From: Lagopus muta
Lineage: Eukaryota > Chordata > Aves > Galliformes > Phasianidae
Assembly: GCF_023343835.1 (NCBI RefSeq)
Contig: NC_064435.1
Coordinates: forward strand, 69,822,134 to 69,886,133
Direction: 5' to 3'
Length of the DNA: 64,000 nucleotides
Below the pieces are notes generated by a model. It made no database searches. It saw nothing but the letters and a program-made list of their open reading frames with translations, and was not told the origin of the DNA. The first letter of the stretch is position 1, and each line of letters opens with the position of its first letter. This document shows, one piece after another, positions 51,866-64,000 of this stretch. The position numbers were made by a program, and so were the translations under genes.

Positions 51866-52025
51866 CCTAAAGAAATGTCTCCTGTTTCATGATGTTGGCC
51901 CATGATGTCAGAGGTGGCTGTTGGTGGTATGGCAGTAGAGTTGGAACCTTCCTGCCAATATTCAGTTACATTTGTTGCTGTGTGACAGATGGCAGCAGAG
52001 GGGCTGTCTGACAGAATGGCCCAAG
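51866..52025 (+). mobile_element. mariner-like element, 5' end fragment (Galluhop-type?)
   Basis: The stretch aaagaaatgtctcctgtttc, gatgttggcc, ggtggtatggcagtagag, ttccttcctgccaatattca and ttgctgtgtgacagatggca, then gcagaggggctgtctgacag, agrees with my recollection of the leader of an avian mariner element before its transposase start. The transposase body is absent. The family name is from memory and needs a repeat-library match. Confidence 0.45.
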
Positions 52026-52573
52026 ACAATTCCTCTTCACTCAACGTGGCCCAGGAAAGCTAAAGGTTTGGACAACCACGTGTTAGATGTAATTGCTACT
52101 TTTTACATTTGCTTCTCCTCACTGTTTTTTATGATATCATTCTGTTAAGTTTTCGACACAGTGTATGCTAGAGTGGCATAATAATGCTTCTTTTCTTTCA
52201 AGACCAGTTTCAGGTTGTGTCTTACTGAAGTAGAAATTTGTTTTGACCTCATGGGAGAATTGTGCCTTTAATTTAAACCCAAGTGGAAACCACTATCACA
52301 ATGTAGCCTCACATTAAGCTAAAAGATAGTGCTGTTCATTGAAATCTTTATAAACTTCTCTACCAATAAATACTGAAGAGAAAATAAGGCAAAATAAAGA
52401 GAATAAAGCTCTGTAGGTTTCCACAGATGTTGCACTGTAAAATTGCACTGTTCATTCTTTCTCCAATTCAGTGCAATTCAGTTCTACCATAGCACACTAA
52501 CAGTGATAATACTACAAAAGTGTTGTGATGTTTAAGATTGATACAGCAATTTACAGATTCAATGTAAAGAATG

Positions 52574-52803
52574 GTAGAAGGAGGGAAAAGGGACAAAGGG
52601 AAAAAGGGAGGAGAGAGAACAGGGGAAAGAGAGGGAAAAAAATGAAGACAAAAAGAAGGGAAAGGGTAGGGATAAGAAAGGGGAAAGAGAGGAAGCGTGG
52701 AAATTGAAAGAAGAAAGAGGAAGGGGAGGGAAGAGAAGGCAAGGCAAGGAAGGCAAGGAGAAAAAAAGTAGAGTAGGAAGGAGGAGAGAGAGAGAAAGAA
52801 AGA
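52574..52803. repeat. polypurine/polypyrimidine tract, about 230 bp
   Basis: Almost all A and G on plus, with roughly 15 interrupting pyrimidines. The open frames on both strands here are products of the skewed composition. Confidence 0.95.
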
Positions 52804-55800
52804 TGTTCAATACAACAAAGAAAGTAAAAGCTTTCCTCTGGAGTCTTTTAATCCAAAGATCTTCTGGAAAAAGGCCATCATTTTTATTATCCCCTACCTT
52901 ACAATGGGTAAATGCAAGTATAAGGTGGTAAAAATAAGTAGCCAAAGCCAAACTTCAGAGTAGCAGCAGAGATGAAAATGGAATCTAGGGGGCACAGTTC
53001 TCTCTCCATTAAGTCTCATGGTCTTGGGCCTATTAAAGAAATTGCAATATGTTGTCATTATAGGTAATGGGTACATTAGTACCCACCCAGCTAGAGGGCC
53101 TTGCTGCTCAAGCTCTGTGGATAACAAGTGTGAGTGAGCACAACCTCTATGCTTTCTGAGTCACATGAAAGCACCGCTGCCAGTGGAAATGGGGACTGTG
53201 AGCTACTGGGATGGTTCCCAAATGAGACTCAAGAGAATTAGGCTTCTACTGAATGCTGCGTGTGAACATCTATGTATTCTTCTGTTTTCATTTGAGTTGT
53301 CTTTCTAAGTTTGCAATGGAATTGGAATCTTCAACCTGGGGAAGCAATACTATTTCAATAAAGGAAAGAGTTCATGTTGATTCAAAAGTAAAAATGAAAA
53401 AAAGGCCAAGCTAATTTAAATTCTTACTTTTTCAAAGCTCATTGGAGTTGGTATTTTGTTGTTGCTGTTTTCATATGTTTGATTTCTACAAAGTTAACAT
53501 CAGATTTTTTTCTGTGGCTATGTTAAAACTGAGAATCCTGACTGAAAGCCTTGAAATAAACACTCGCTAGAGAAGTGACAGTTGCTTAATGTCCATATGT
53601 CATGTTTAGCATCATATGCCACATCCACAATAAACAACACCAAACTTCATTTATTTTAGTATCTTCAGGTTCTTTCCATTCTTTCATAGCAATTGTTCTT
53701 GGTGTCAGAGGGAGTTTTGTGTGTACCCAACTATGAACTGTTGGGTTTTGCTTCTAGGAAATAACCATTTAAGACTGTAGTGTTCTAAACTCTATTTTGA
53801 CTGTTAGAGGTGCCATTAACACCAAGTCATCGTAGGTCAAGAGGTGCTGACTTTTAGTGTCTGACCCTACTGGAGCTTAGGCATAAGCAGCCACTCCTAA
53901 GGGGTATTAGAGAAATTTGGCTTCTTCCCACAAGACCTGCCATTGGCTTTATCCAGCTCCCCTCCATTAATCCAAGAGATAGTCCCATTCTGAAAAACCC
54001 TTAACCTCCCGGAAGAGCCTTAGTTTCAGACTCCTGGGAGTTGACCTAAGATTTCTGTTAACTCTGCAGCAAATTTATCAGTTGCAAAGTTTGTGTCTTC
54101 GCTCCATGCAATATTTATTTCTGTTCCTTCCACAGAACATTAACTAATAGACAGCAACAGATAATATATTGGAGTATATATTTAGTCCCAGCGTGTCTTT
54201 CTCTAGAGAAATGTACTGCTTTTTTTTTTTTTTAATCCTTAAACAGATCTTAACACATAACTTGGTTGTTAAACAAGCCAATAATTTTCCTTTAGAAACA
54301 CTAGTTAACCTTATAGAGAGAACAAACTGATAAACAGCAAAATTTTCCTTTTCAGTTAAATCCTAGATGCTAGATTTCCAGCCATAATTATACTTCATTC
54401 TTATTAGAAGGAGTCTGAGTATGTCAACATTCTTATTGATGTTTTCTGCTGAATACTTTGTTATAACCTGAACATAATTAAATGTAAGTAGACTGGTATT
54501 TCATCACAGCTCAAGGGTATGAGACTAACACATTCTTTCTCCTGTTATCTTTCTGGTTCTTTTTCTTCTTACATGAAAAGAATGCAAAGTATCACATTTC
54601 TTTAGGGCTGCAAAGTCTTACAACCTCTCTGCAGGAAACTGCAGTGTTTGAACAATGGTGGAAGGGAAGGATTAAATGTTTAATGTATGCATTTATATTT
54701 TATTTTTCTTTGCATAAAGATTCATTTTGTTTATTAATTTTCGATTTTTTCCAGTTGCTCCAACTACATAATATAAATTATTTTTGTTGCTATTATTACA
54801 ATTTTTATACTGATCACAGAAGTCTAGTTTGACATTCAGCAGTTCTCTTATCTGGAGCATTAATCAAAATATAAAAAGGATTTTATTGTTTCATGCTTGT
54901 CTTGGGTCTGTTAGGAATTGAGTTAATTCTCTTCCTATGGTGCTGTTTTGGATTTGTGACCAAAAGATTATAATTAACACACCAATATTTTAGCTGTTGC
55001 TGAGCAGTGCTTGCACAGCATAGAGGCTTTCTCTTTTTTTCACTCTACTCCCTGTAGCAAGTAGGCTGGGGGTAGGCAAGTGGTTGTGAGTGGACACAGC
55101 CAGGGCATTTGGCCTGAACAGCATAAAAGGATGTCCCATGATGTTCTGACCAGCAATAAGAGCTCAGGAAAAGAAGAAAGAGAATTGTTTGGGATTATGC
55201 CTTCCACTAAGAGGAATTTCTCCATAAAGTCTGTTTAATCTAACAGTAAGTTGATACAAAAAGTCTGTAAGCTGCTAAATGCAGAGTCTGACACATAGTG
55301 TGATGATATCTGTCATCAGACTGCTTGTAAACACATTTTTATATATCAAAAAACTAGAATTTGTAGATATATGTTTGCTACATTTATTGCAGGTATGGAT
55401 AGACCAGTTGTGATGTCGTATCAGGATCACTTCAGTTTCTTCTCAAAACACCAAAATAATAATAAGATACATACACTTCAGTGTGCATCACATAATGCAT
55501 AATAGCCATATCTGAAGACAAAATTGTGCAGCCTAATCAGTGACACTCTATAAATGTCCATAGCTAGGCATGTATTCTCCAGTTGTTTCCAAGAAACCTA
55601 AGTTTGACCACCTCAGTCTCAGCCCGAGGTGGGACTCCCACTGTATACATGAAATCCATCAACTCTGTATTCAGAGCAGCAGCTACCAAGTGACTTCTTT
55701 AGTGGATGTTGCCAGGTCCTACTCAGTGAGGAAACCCATGTTGTGCTGCCTATAAGCATTGCAGAGGACATTTTTCTCCAGATTTACCTTTCCTGAGAAC

Positions 55801-56035
55801 CTCAAAAACTCATCAGAGTGTGCTTTTATAGGCCCTCAGTATCTCTGATAGAAAATTGATCTGCCTTCTCTTGACTATACTCAGGATCCACAGCAAAAAA
55901 GCATTGCCCTGAGCAATTGGCTGCCTGAGGAGATGGTTTCCTAAACCAACCTGTTGTCCTCAAATTGAAATTAATTGTCTCAGATTCATTTACTCAGGCC
56001 TGCAATGTCTTCATTTGGAATAAAATGTAATGTAA

Positions 56036-58170
56036 TCAGCACTGCACAACAAACTCCCTCCAAGTTAATGTGCTGTGGCAAATCATGTTGCTCATTAACA
56101 GATGCATCTCTTTCATATACAGACATCGAGTTCTGCAGTGTTTAGTGCACAGTGCTATTGTGCAATTGCCACCACTATGCATGCAAGATCTAAGTGTCTC
56201 CCAGGAACACTCGATCCTTCTCAACTCTTATCTTTCTGATTTTCATCCTCTCCTCTTTGGGGAGGAGTTGCTCCTGTATAGGTTTCTGCCTTGTTTGCCT
56301 CCTCATGGCAGCTTCTACACAGAAATCCTTTATCTTCTTACATATCCATAGGACTCCTTGCCTTCCTGCTACCATAATCTGCCACCATATAGTTGTGGAC
56401 TGTTGTTTGTCCTTTCCTTCCTTTCCAGCAATGTCCTCAGGACAGTAAGCTACCAGAGGCATTCAGCTTCCCATTTCACTGCTTATGCTGCTTTTTGATG
56501 AATTATGAGAAACTGCACTGACCACAGAGTAGCCTATTGACATTGCCTTCTTGAAGAAATATTGTCTCTGGATCTTGAATCCCTGCAAATTGAAGCTGTG
56601 ATGGTGAACTGGTAGTAGCTGAAGTACCAATTTTGTGTCACAATTTGCAAGTTGTGTTACAAGGCTATGGGAAAGAATGACTGATGCTGTTAGGTCAAAG
56701 AAAATGTATGTCAAAGAACTAATCGAGGGTCACTACCATCATTTATGGACTGTGCAAGGAGAAGAGAGGGGGGTTGAATGGACCATTCTGAATTCATCAC
56801 ATCCTTTTGTCAATACCTGTCCCAGAGGAGTAAAGGGACTCATAATCCTCCTTGCAGCCACCTCATTTATTATTTCTTGATAGGCCATTTCTTCACTGAT
56901 TTTAAATTCTTGGCTGTTGCAGTATTCCTGATTCCCCCTCAAGGACAACTCTGCTAGAAATATTGTCTCATATGGTCATCCTTAAACTGAGCAGATTAAC
57001 TGGAAAAGTTCTGGCTCCCTACACAACCTTCTCTTTCTGCCCAAGGAGTAGTGTTCTTTCCTTGCCCTTTTCATCTGTTCCTTATTGTTCTTCTTGTCCT
57101 TTTCCTTGGCACAGATGTAGCTGTAGTTTCCAAACCCGCATCTCACATGGCAGCACAAACGTTTATAAGCTGTCAAAAAGACAGTGTTCTACATCAAAAG
57201 AGAAAGGCATAAAGAAGCTTCCCTTTATACCTTTCCTCATTACTTGTCAATACAGACTTATTGTCTGAAACCTGCTGATCTGTCTCTTTTGTTGTCATTA
57301 TCAACAGCCACAAGTCACACTTCACTATTCTGTCCTCTTGTCAGCAGTTAATTCTTGTCTAAACTCAATCACATGTTAAAAGCCCATCCTTTAGAAGACT
57401 ATCTGGCCTGCCTCTTGTGTCTGTAACATTTCCTGTTAGCTGTGGTTTATCCTTTCTCTGCTTTGTTGCTATCTTTTCGCGATGCAGCAATGAAAATAGC
57501 TCTATATGTTCCTGTTCCAAATGTTGTCTTTCTAGAAGATTAGCCAGTCCTTCATATTGCTACTAGCTCTGAACGTGTGATGGAAATCCCTCCACCAACA
57601 GACTGTTCTGGAAAAAATGTGCCATTGCTTTACTCTGCTCAGTTCCATACATCAGTTGAATACTTGTCATTTTGCCTGCCTTTTGCACACATAATCCACT
57701 ACTCATCCTTCAGAAACAACCCTGGAAGAAAGTCCTGCAGTATCAATCTTCCCTCAGCTAATGAAATTTATATGGAAAAAATCTAGATGTTTTTTAGTTT
57801 CATGGGACCTTCTCATGCCTCATGACACCCAAGCCAGTAGGGAAAAAAGCAAAATGAAAAATCCCAAACAAAAAAATCTCACATAGTCCATGAGTGCTTC
57901 CACACCATCTGATGGAGTGTTCTCTTGTGGCCTGCTACCCACATCCCTTGTCCCATCTGGTCATCTTTGCTGTCCTCTCAGATAAATGGGGCTTTATGCT
58001 GAACATCTCCTTGTCAAACACTGGAACTGTAGCAAATGGAGCCTGTGCCTGGAGAGCATCTCTGTACCAATGCACCTGGGCTGCCACTGTGATGCCTGAC
58101 AAGTGCTGGGTGAGAATCTGTACCCTCCAGTTAGCTGGATCATGGACCAAAAATGAATCAAACACCATGC
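56036..58170 (-). other. unidentified block with coding-like minus-strand segments
   Basis: Several successive minus-strand frames cover most of this stretch (58168-57935, about 57550-57370, 57176-56982, 56948-56739, 56714-56463, 56462-56190). Some look protein-like, for example LERQHLEQEHIELFSLLHRE near 57.5 kb. The frames are not joined by clear splice sites and are broken by stops. I recognise no family. It could be a decayed retroelement or chance; confidence that it was ever coding is low. Confidence 0.25.
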
Positions 58171-59576
58171 TGCAAATGTAGCAGTCAGCTGGGGCTACTC
58201 TTCAGACATCCCATGTAGAGCTCAGTTGCATGTGTGTAATTGCATCTGATAGCCAGATGTGGCATAGTCAATTGTTATGCTTGTATAAATCATGGGTGAA
58301 ACCTTATAGGAAACAAAAGCTTCTGACAAAAGAGATACTTACCAGTGATTTTCAGAAGTATTTTGGTTTTGATCAGGTAGGAAGAGTGTTATACGAGTTA
58401 GCTGATAACAGTTTGCTAAACCTGAAGCCAAAGTGTTGCCTATGTTTTGCCAAATAAAAGCCATGGTTTTCAAAGAGGCAAGAGTGATTAATAGTCAAAG
58501 GAAGATCCAAAGTGAAGCATCACTTTTCACCTAAGAGGTTAAGGTTCAAAATTTTGTAGCAATAGCAACTTGATTTTGAATGCATTCTTAAAATGCATTT
58601 TGATGGAACTTAGTATAAAGGGCAACATTCTTCCCTGAGTAAAAATCCTCTTCCATTTCAAGTCTGGGTCCTCAGCCAAGAGGGTCTGAATTTTTAACAG
58701 TCTCTCAGCTGCATTGTAATGTGTGAGAAGAAACTTTAAAGGCAACATAAATAATGACCAAAGATCATGCATCTTCTCTGCATGCATCTTCCACTTCCTT
58801 TTTTGCTTGACTTCACAAAATTCTGCAACCACCTATTTAAAATTTCAGACAAACATTTTTCATTCCTTTTACTGCTTGTTGGATTGATTTAAGGATGCTT
58901 TTGTGGTAAATAACCACACTTAATTCCACACTTAATTCCATAAGTGCAGCTATTTTTGGAACCAGTTTCCTGGAATATTCTTGCAATACCCAAATCCCAA
59001 CACATTTTTGCTTCCTGGAGCCTGTACAATAGAGGTATAAGTGGAAGAAGAATTTTCTGGTGCAAGTGAGGGAAGCGGAAGAATAGGGGTGAGATTGCTT
59101 AACCTAAGAATTCTGCCAATTTGAGTGTGAGAATATTGCCTAACGCTGAATAAAAGGATTTTTTAAACGTCAACTCTCATAAAATGAAAGGCATGCAGCA
59201 CTATGAGAAGCAGTGGGAAAATGATCTGTTATAAATATTTGAACTCTTGCAGAGGTTTTTTTTTTTCTCCTTTGTCCTCCCTGAAATAGCTAAAACTAAC
59301 ATCTCTATTGAGCTTAAAGAACCAGGCCAGTCAACTATTGAACACAGAGCATTTGTCGCCTAGAAGAATGAATAATTAATGTAGCCTCACTAATCTGATA
59401 TCAAAGGGAAAGAGATGTAATAGTAAATATGTCTATGCAAAAGGGGAAAAAAAAACAAAAAACCAACAACGGTAACATTCAATCGTGTGTGAATACGTGC
59501 TTCATACATATGAACCTGAGCTGAGGTACAAACTGAAATACTTATTGAAAATAGGCTGACTGAGAAACCAGAATAA

Positions 59577-59612
59577 TTTTTTTTCTTTTTTTTTCTTTTT
59601 TTTTTTTTTTTT
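59577..59612. repeat. interrupted poly-T tract
   Basis: Three runs of T separated by single C's, ending in a run of about 18 T. Confidence 0.9.
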
Positions 59613-59744
59613 CCTGAGAAAAAAGAGAGATGAAGGCAGAAAAGATTTCTGAGCCTGTTCAAAAGAAAGCAGAGAAAGTATTTCCAAGCTGAAGATTTTG
59701 GACTTAAAAGATAAAATCACTGCTGCTATGCTTGGCTATTCTCT

Positions 59745-59772
59745 ATCTTTCATTACATAGGTAATGAAAGAT
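59745..59772. repeat. perfect 12-bp inverted repeat with 4-bp loop
   Basis: atctttcattac, loop atag, gtaatgaaagat. It can form a hairpin or cruciform. Confidence 0.9.
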
Positions 59773-60764
59773 TCAGGCTTGCTGTATTTATTTAACTTCT
59801 ACAGTATATCCTGCCGCTGAGTATAACTGAGGCAAACCCAGAGGTAGAAATCCATTTAATTTTCTATTCACTATTGGTATATTTCTTTTAATGGTTCTTT
59901 CTCAACTGGAAGATATGTATAAAAGGAATGTATATATATGTACATTTATACACGTAAGTATACATACATGTGTCTCCCTATATATATAGTTGGAAGATAT
60001 TCCTATCATTTTTACCAGTCGGAAGTTGGTTATATTTTTGAAGATAGGTACTGTAAACTAAATGTTCAAAAATGCACCAGAGCCAGTGAAATCCACAGAG
60101 ATAGTGTGGAAAAAAAACAGGGTGAAGGGGGAAAGAGCCACTGGTTTGAGCACAAGAACATTTCTGGAGATTAGAAAAGTCCCCAGAAGCTGCAGTGAAT
60201 TTTATGCATGTTTCTGTTTTGGGAACAACTGAAAAAAATGTACTAGCAATCAGAGAGAAGTGTGGAAAAGACAGGGAACTGAAAGCATAGAAGAAAAAAT
60301 GCTATAGTGGATCGTATGAACTTTTTTTATCTTATTGTTTGTATTTCAAAGTTTTTTTCTATATAAGAAAGTTACACCAATTTATTTAGAATGCACTTTC
60401 AAATAAATAGCTCAGGCATTCAACTGAGCTCTCTTTTTTAATTTATTTTTTTTAAATTCAGTTTATTTTCAAAATACCAAGTAAGAAACTCATCATCAGA
60501 GATTGAATTAGTTGAGTGAAATTGGTTTAAAACTTGGTTTAAAGTAAATTGGGATTTTTTTGGTTATAAACAAGGCTCTAAACGCATGCGCTGTGCACAG
60601 TAAAGACAAATCCGATACAAGAACAACAAAGTACTTCACAGTGAAGAGGTTGCAACTGGGGAATCATTTTTCACAGAAGTACCTCAGAAAAGAAGCAAGA
60701 ATTAAGGAAGGTTGACTGATGGAAAACAAACAAACAGGAAATTCCACATACACAGCATGAAATC

Positions 60765-60932
60765 AGACAAATTGTGGATGCCCCCTCCCTGGAAGCATGC
60801 AAGGCCAGGCTGGATGGGGGTTTTGAGCAACCTGGTCTAGTGGGAGGTATCTCTGCCTATAGCAGGGGGTTGGAACTAGATGATCCTAAAGGTCCCTTCC
60901 AACCCAAACTATTCTGTGATTCTATGAATCTG
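60765..60932 (+). mobile_element. CR1 LINE 3' tail fragment
   Basis: Contains aattgtggatgccccctccc, aaggccaggctggatggggg, caacctggtctagtgggagg, tagcagggggttggaactag, aggtcccttccaaccc and attctgtgattctatgaatc. It is 5'-truncated and a good match to consensus CR1. Confidence 0.94.
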
Positions 60933-61908
60933 TAATAGAAGGCAGTCTGAAGGACAGAAAGGGCCATTCAACAAGTAGCATTAAAGAAAGCGATGATCAT
61001 CAATACACATAAATATATGACCTACAGCTTGATAAAGAAAGCCAATGACCAATTCAGAGAACAAGTTTAACATGGAAAAGATGAAGAAAGATTAAGACGT
61101 TGTTGTGTTTGATGTACTAAAGCAGTAAGAAAGGCTGCTAAGTTGCCATCTTATGGGCAAAGAAGAGCATACATAGAGATATGCTCCTTCCTTCTCTGCT
61201 CAGCATGTAATAGAAATGCTATCTGGATTTAGAAAAATCCATGTTACTTCCTGCTGCGAGGTGAAAGACTCATTGATAATCTGTTGTGGGAAAAGGAAAT
61301 GCAACTTCTTGGTCAATAAGAATGTCTTGATCTTCAGGCTTATGTTCTCCAGAAGACATACATCTTTGTAAAAGTGTAGTAATCAATAGAAGGCAGTCTG
61401 GGTAGGTAGATTAGGAAAAACAAAAAGTTCAGAGCTTGAGAAGAAACAATGGGCAAATCTTGCAATAATTTCCTGAAAAATATTCTGATTTTTCAACAGT
61501 CTGTATGTACTAATGGTGGTAATCATGAGAGAAATATGAAAGAATGAAGCATATATGTCTTCCGTGACAGAGAATGGCAGTGAAGCAGCTCAGATAATAA
61601 ATGTAAGCTAGGAGAGGAAAGAGGCATAGCTGAGAAATAAGAGAATCCATGGACTAAAAATACATAGTGGTAGTAGTAGGAGACCATTACATGGCTGACT
61701 GCAGGCTAATTGCATTTGTTCAGTCATTGTGAAAATGGATACAGATGGAATGCACAAATTTGGAAATATCCTACTGTTAAAGAGAAAATAAAGCAAATGT
61801 TATGTGATGAGCCATTGCCTAAGATGCTGGTGCTGGGGAGAGCTGAGAGAATCATATGTCTGAAATATTATTTCCTGTTTTAGCAGCTCTTTCAATTCTT
61901 TTTACCAA

Positions 61909-61927
61909 TTTTTTTTTTTTTTTTTTT
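61909..61927. repeat. homopolymer T19
   Basis: A run of 19 T in the upstream intergenic region. Confidence 0.9.
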
Positions 61928-64000
61928 CCTGACAAAATGAGAAGTAGAATAATGAAAGAGGGAGACAGATGTTAGCCAGTCAGGTAGGTTTTCTTAGTCT
62001 GCCACTGAATGAAATATCGTAGCACTTCCTTGCTTGAAGCAGAGCTTAGTTTTGTGAAAACCTGCTACGATGACTTGCAGAGCTTCTGTGGCTCAACAGG
62101 TATTCTGTATTTTCTTCGCTGCTGTGGAATTTCACATGCTTTTTCAAATGCCTTACAAGGCACAGTCTGTATTTTACAAACTTCCTAAGCACAAACAGCT
62201 GGGGAAACAGCTAATATCCAAGTTAACAATTCTTCAGAGGTCGAAATGCATTCCAGAATAAAAGAGAGAAAACAAAATTGAAAAATAAAAGCCCAGACCA
62301 GTCTTTTGTATCTGGCTTTCATACACTGAAAATACACATAGTGGAAACTGGGAGTCAGATCTGTTACTTCGGATTGCTTTGGTTTCATGATTCCTGGAAA
62401 ATTGTATATGGTCCCAGCAAATCTTGTTCTGGTCACAGGGGAAGCATAAAGCAAAGAAACTGTCTCTAGCCACATAAACAACACGAATCCTACTTCATTC
62501 TCAGAGTAGCAGAGGTAGCTGATGTGTGCCAGAGAGATTTTTGAGATTTTCTTGCCTGTTTGTGTCCATCATGTCCCATGGTTCATATTTACCAGTCAGA
62601 GGCATTGGTCAGCCCATTGGCCAGATGGTGGGCATGTCATCACCTGCATCTAAAGGATACATGTTCCCCCTCATTAGCAAAATGGTAAGATGTGCTTGGT
62701 GGTGTGCTCTTCTGGCCAGGGTAACTGTGATAGTTGGTGCCCTGTTACAGAGCTATTTCACTTTCCCTCTCAGCTTCCCAGGTAAATTGGCTTTACGGAA
62801 AGCCTGTCTGCATTTACTCATATCTCAGAAACGTATGGATGTAAAACTAGTAAATATTTGCAAAATGCTTCAATACCTCTGGATAAAAGCAGAATGGAGA
62901 AGCAAAAGAAATTCCATGGATAGATGTAAGTCTGGAGATTAAAACACTACTGTGCGGTCAGCAACACTGAGGCATTTGATATTTCTTCAAACTGTCAGTT
63001 TCTCTAATAAAGAGTCAGAAGATCCCTGAGCTCTTGTAATTTAACACAAATTTTCATTCATTTTGTCTATATTGCTACTAACGTATGCAAATCAAATTAA
63101 TTAGATAAGCCTAGGGAACTCTCTATTACAGCAGGAAGAGTCTGTAAGAAAGGACCTTAGGACCTTTGAAGAAAATTCTAGAAGACAAGAACCACAGGGA
63201 GGATTAAAATTATACAGCAGAAGCTCAGAAAATTGAAGTGTCAGGAAAAATGAAGAGCTTAGAAAGAAAGGAACAATAGGGAAGGGGAGACAGAGCCAGT
63301 GATAATAGTTTCAATATCATTTAGGAGAAGGAAGGGGTCAGGTAGAGCAATGTGCACTGAAGAATTATGTTTGACGTTCACAAGTCAGAAGGTAAAGCTC
63401 CCTTGCTTGCTCCCACTAATCCACTTTTCTCAGGTTTAACTGACAGCAACAGGGGAGAGTCTAAAAGTACTCCTACAAGTACATCACTAAGCAAGCTTGG
63501 GGAATGTTACTATTCATTCTGTGAAAGACAGATGCTAAATATTTAAATAAATTTAAATGCAGCTCTTCCGTTGTAAGTCAGAGAAAATCCATAAGTGCAT
63601 CAGAGGTGCACAAGGATTTTGGTAGGAAGCTTTCCAAAGAAAGGACCTGAAAAGCAATTACCCATCAGAGCCTCCAATAGACTGATGAGAGATAGCTGAA
63701 GCAGGCTGACTGCCTCACAGCGTCACTGCAGGGGTGACTCATCTAGATGAGTGAGAGCTTCCTGGTACTCTGGCTGGAAAGAGGAGGCTGTTTTGTCTAA
63801 GAGGGCAGAACAAGAACATGGTACAGAGGTGTTGCTCAAGTTAACACTACAATCCTACCCATTTTTCTAAAATCTTCGCCAGGATTTACGCTTTTATGTG
63901 AATCTCACAGTTTTTCACTTTACCACATATAGTTGACTGTAAATTTTATTGTGTCTCTGTGGCCATGAAACAACGTGGATTTGTGTTGGTCAGCTGTGTC

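Larger units (their letters stand above)
47081..64000. other. apparently intergenic DNA upstream of DAP
   Basis: No exon was recognised on either strand. In human this side leads to the distant CTNND2 gene. Apart from the repeats and remnants listed separately (47.3, 48.7, 51.3-52.0, 52.6-52.8, 60.8 kb) and the unidentified block at 56-58 kb, it is AT-rich sequence with short frames only. Confidence 0.55.

Noticed and set aside
52551-52951. Lys/Arg-rich plus and Phe/Leu/Ser-rich minus frames
   Set aside because: Produced by the polypurine tract; low-complexity only.
62526-62942. 138-codon plus-strand frame
   Set aside because: No domain, no partner exons and no coding-like composition; expected occasionally by chance.

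Overview
This is a vertebrate nuclear window. The sequence points to a bird, most likely a galliform such as chicken. Its interspersed repeats are almost all CR1 LINE fragments, many ending in the CR1 3' tail (cttccaaccc...attctrtga). There is one mariner-like fragment, no Alu/B1-type SINEs, small intergenic spaces and AT-rich non-coding DNA broken by one sharp CpG island. The species is inferred from the repeats, not proven.

One protein-coding gene can be reconstructed completely: DAP (death-associated protein 1), on the minus strand. It runs from a CpG-island promoter at about 46.4-47.1 kb to a 3' UTR that reaches at least about 8.4 kb and perhaps 6.9 kb. The coding region is four exons (46,759-46,813; 39,690-39,786; 10,925-10,967; 9,173-9,292), 315 nt in total, encoding 104 residues. 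All reading phases agree across the junctions, every intron is GT-AG, and the product matches vertebrate DAP throughout (human DAP has 102 residues). DAP is a small proline-rich cytosolic mTOR substrate that restrains autophagy. Both mTOR phosphosites described for the human protein (Ser3, Ser51) are present.

Layout: (a) 1-6.9 kb is the flank beyond the DAP 3' end. It holds an ancient L2/L3-like LINE reverse-transcriptase remnant, a CR1 tail, a possible enhancer-like patch and, at 5.94-6.14 kb, a promoter-like block with a TATA variant and a splice donor. (b) 6.9-9.3 kb is DAP 3' UTR and last exon. (c) 9.3-46.8 kb is DAP introns 3, 2 and 1, carrying scattered CR1 copies, homopolymers and an AT palindrome next to exon 3. 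(d) 46.4-47.1 kb is the CpG-island promoter and exon 1. (e) 47.1-64 kb is apparently intergenic DNA upstream of DAP. It has a CR1 beside the promoter, two more CR1 pieces, a hAT-transposase C-terminal remnant, a mariner-like 5' fragment, a polypurine tract of about 230 bp, and an unidentified stretch at 56.0-58.2 kb whose minus strand looks weakly coding-like.

No operons, tRNA, rRNA or CRISPR-like arrays were seen. I found no convincing new biological system. The items most worth a second look are the promoter-like block at 6 kb, the hAT and mariner remnants at 51-52 kb, the AT palindrome beside DAP exon 3, and the unidentified block at 56-58 kb.
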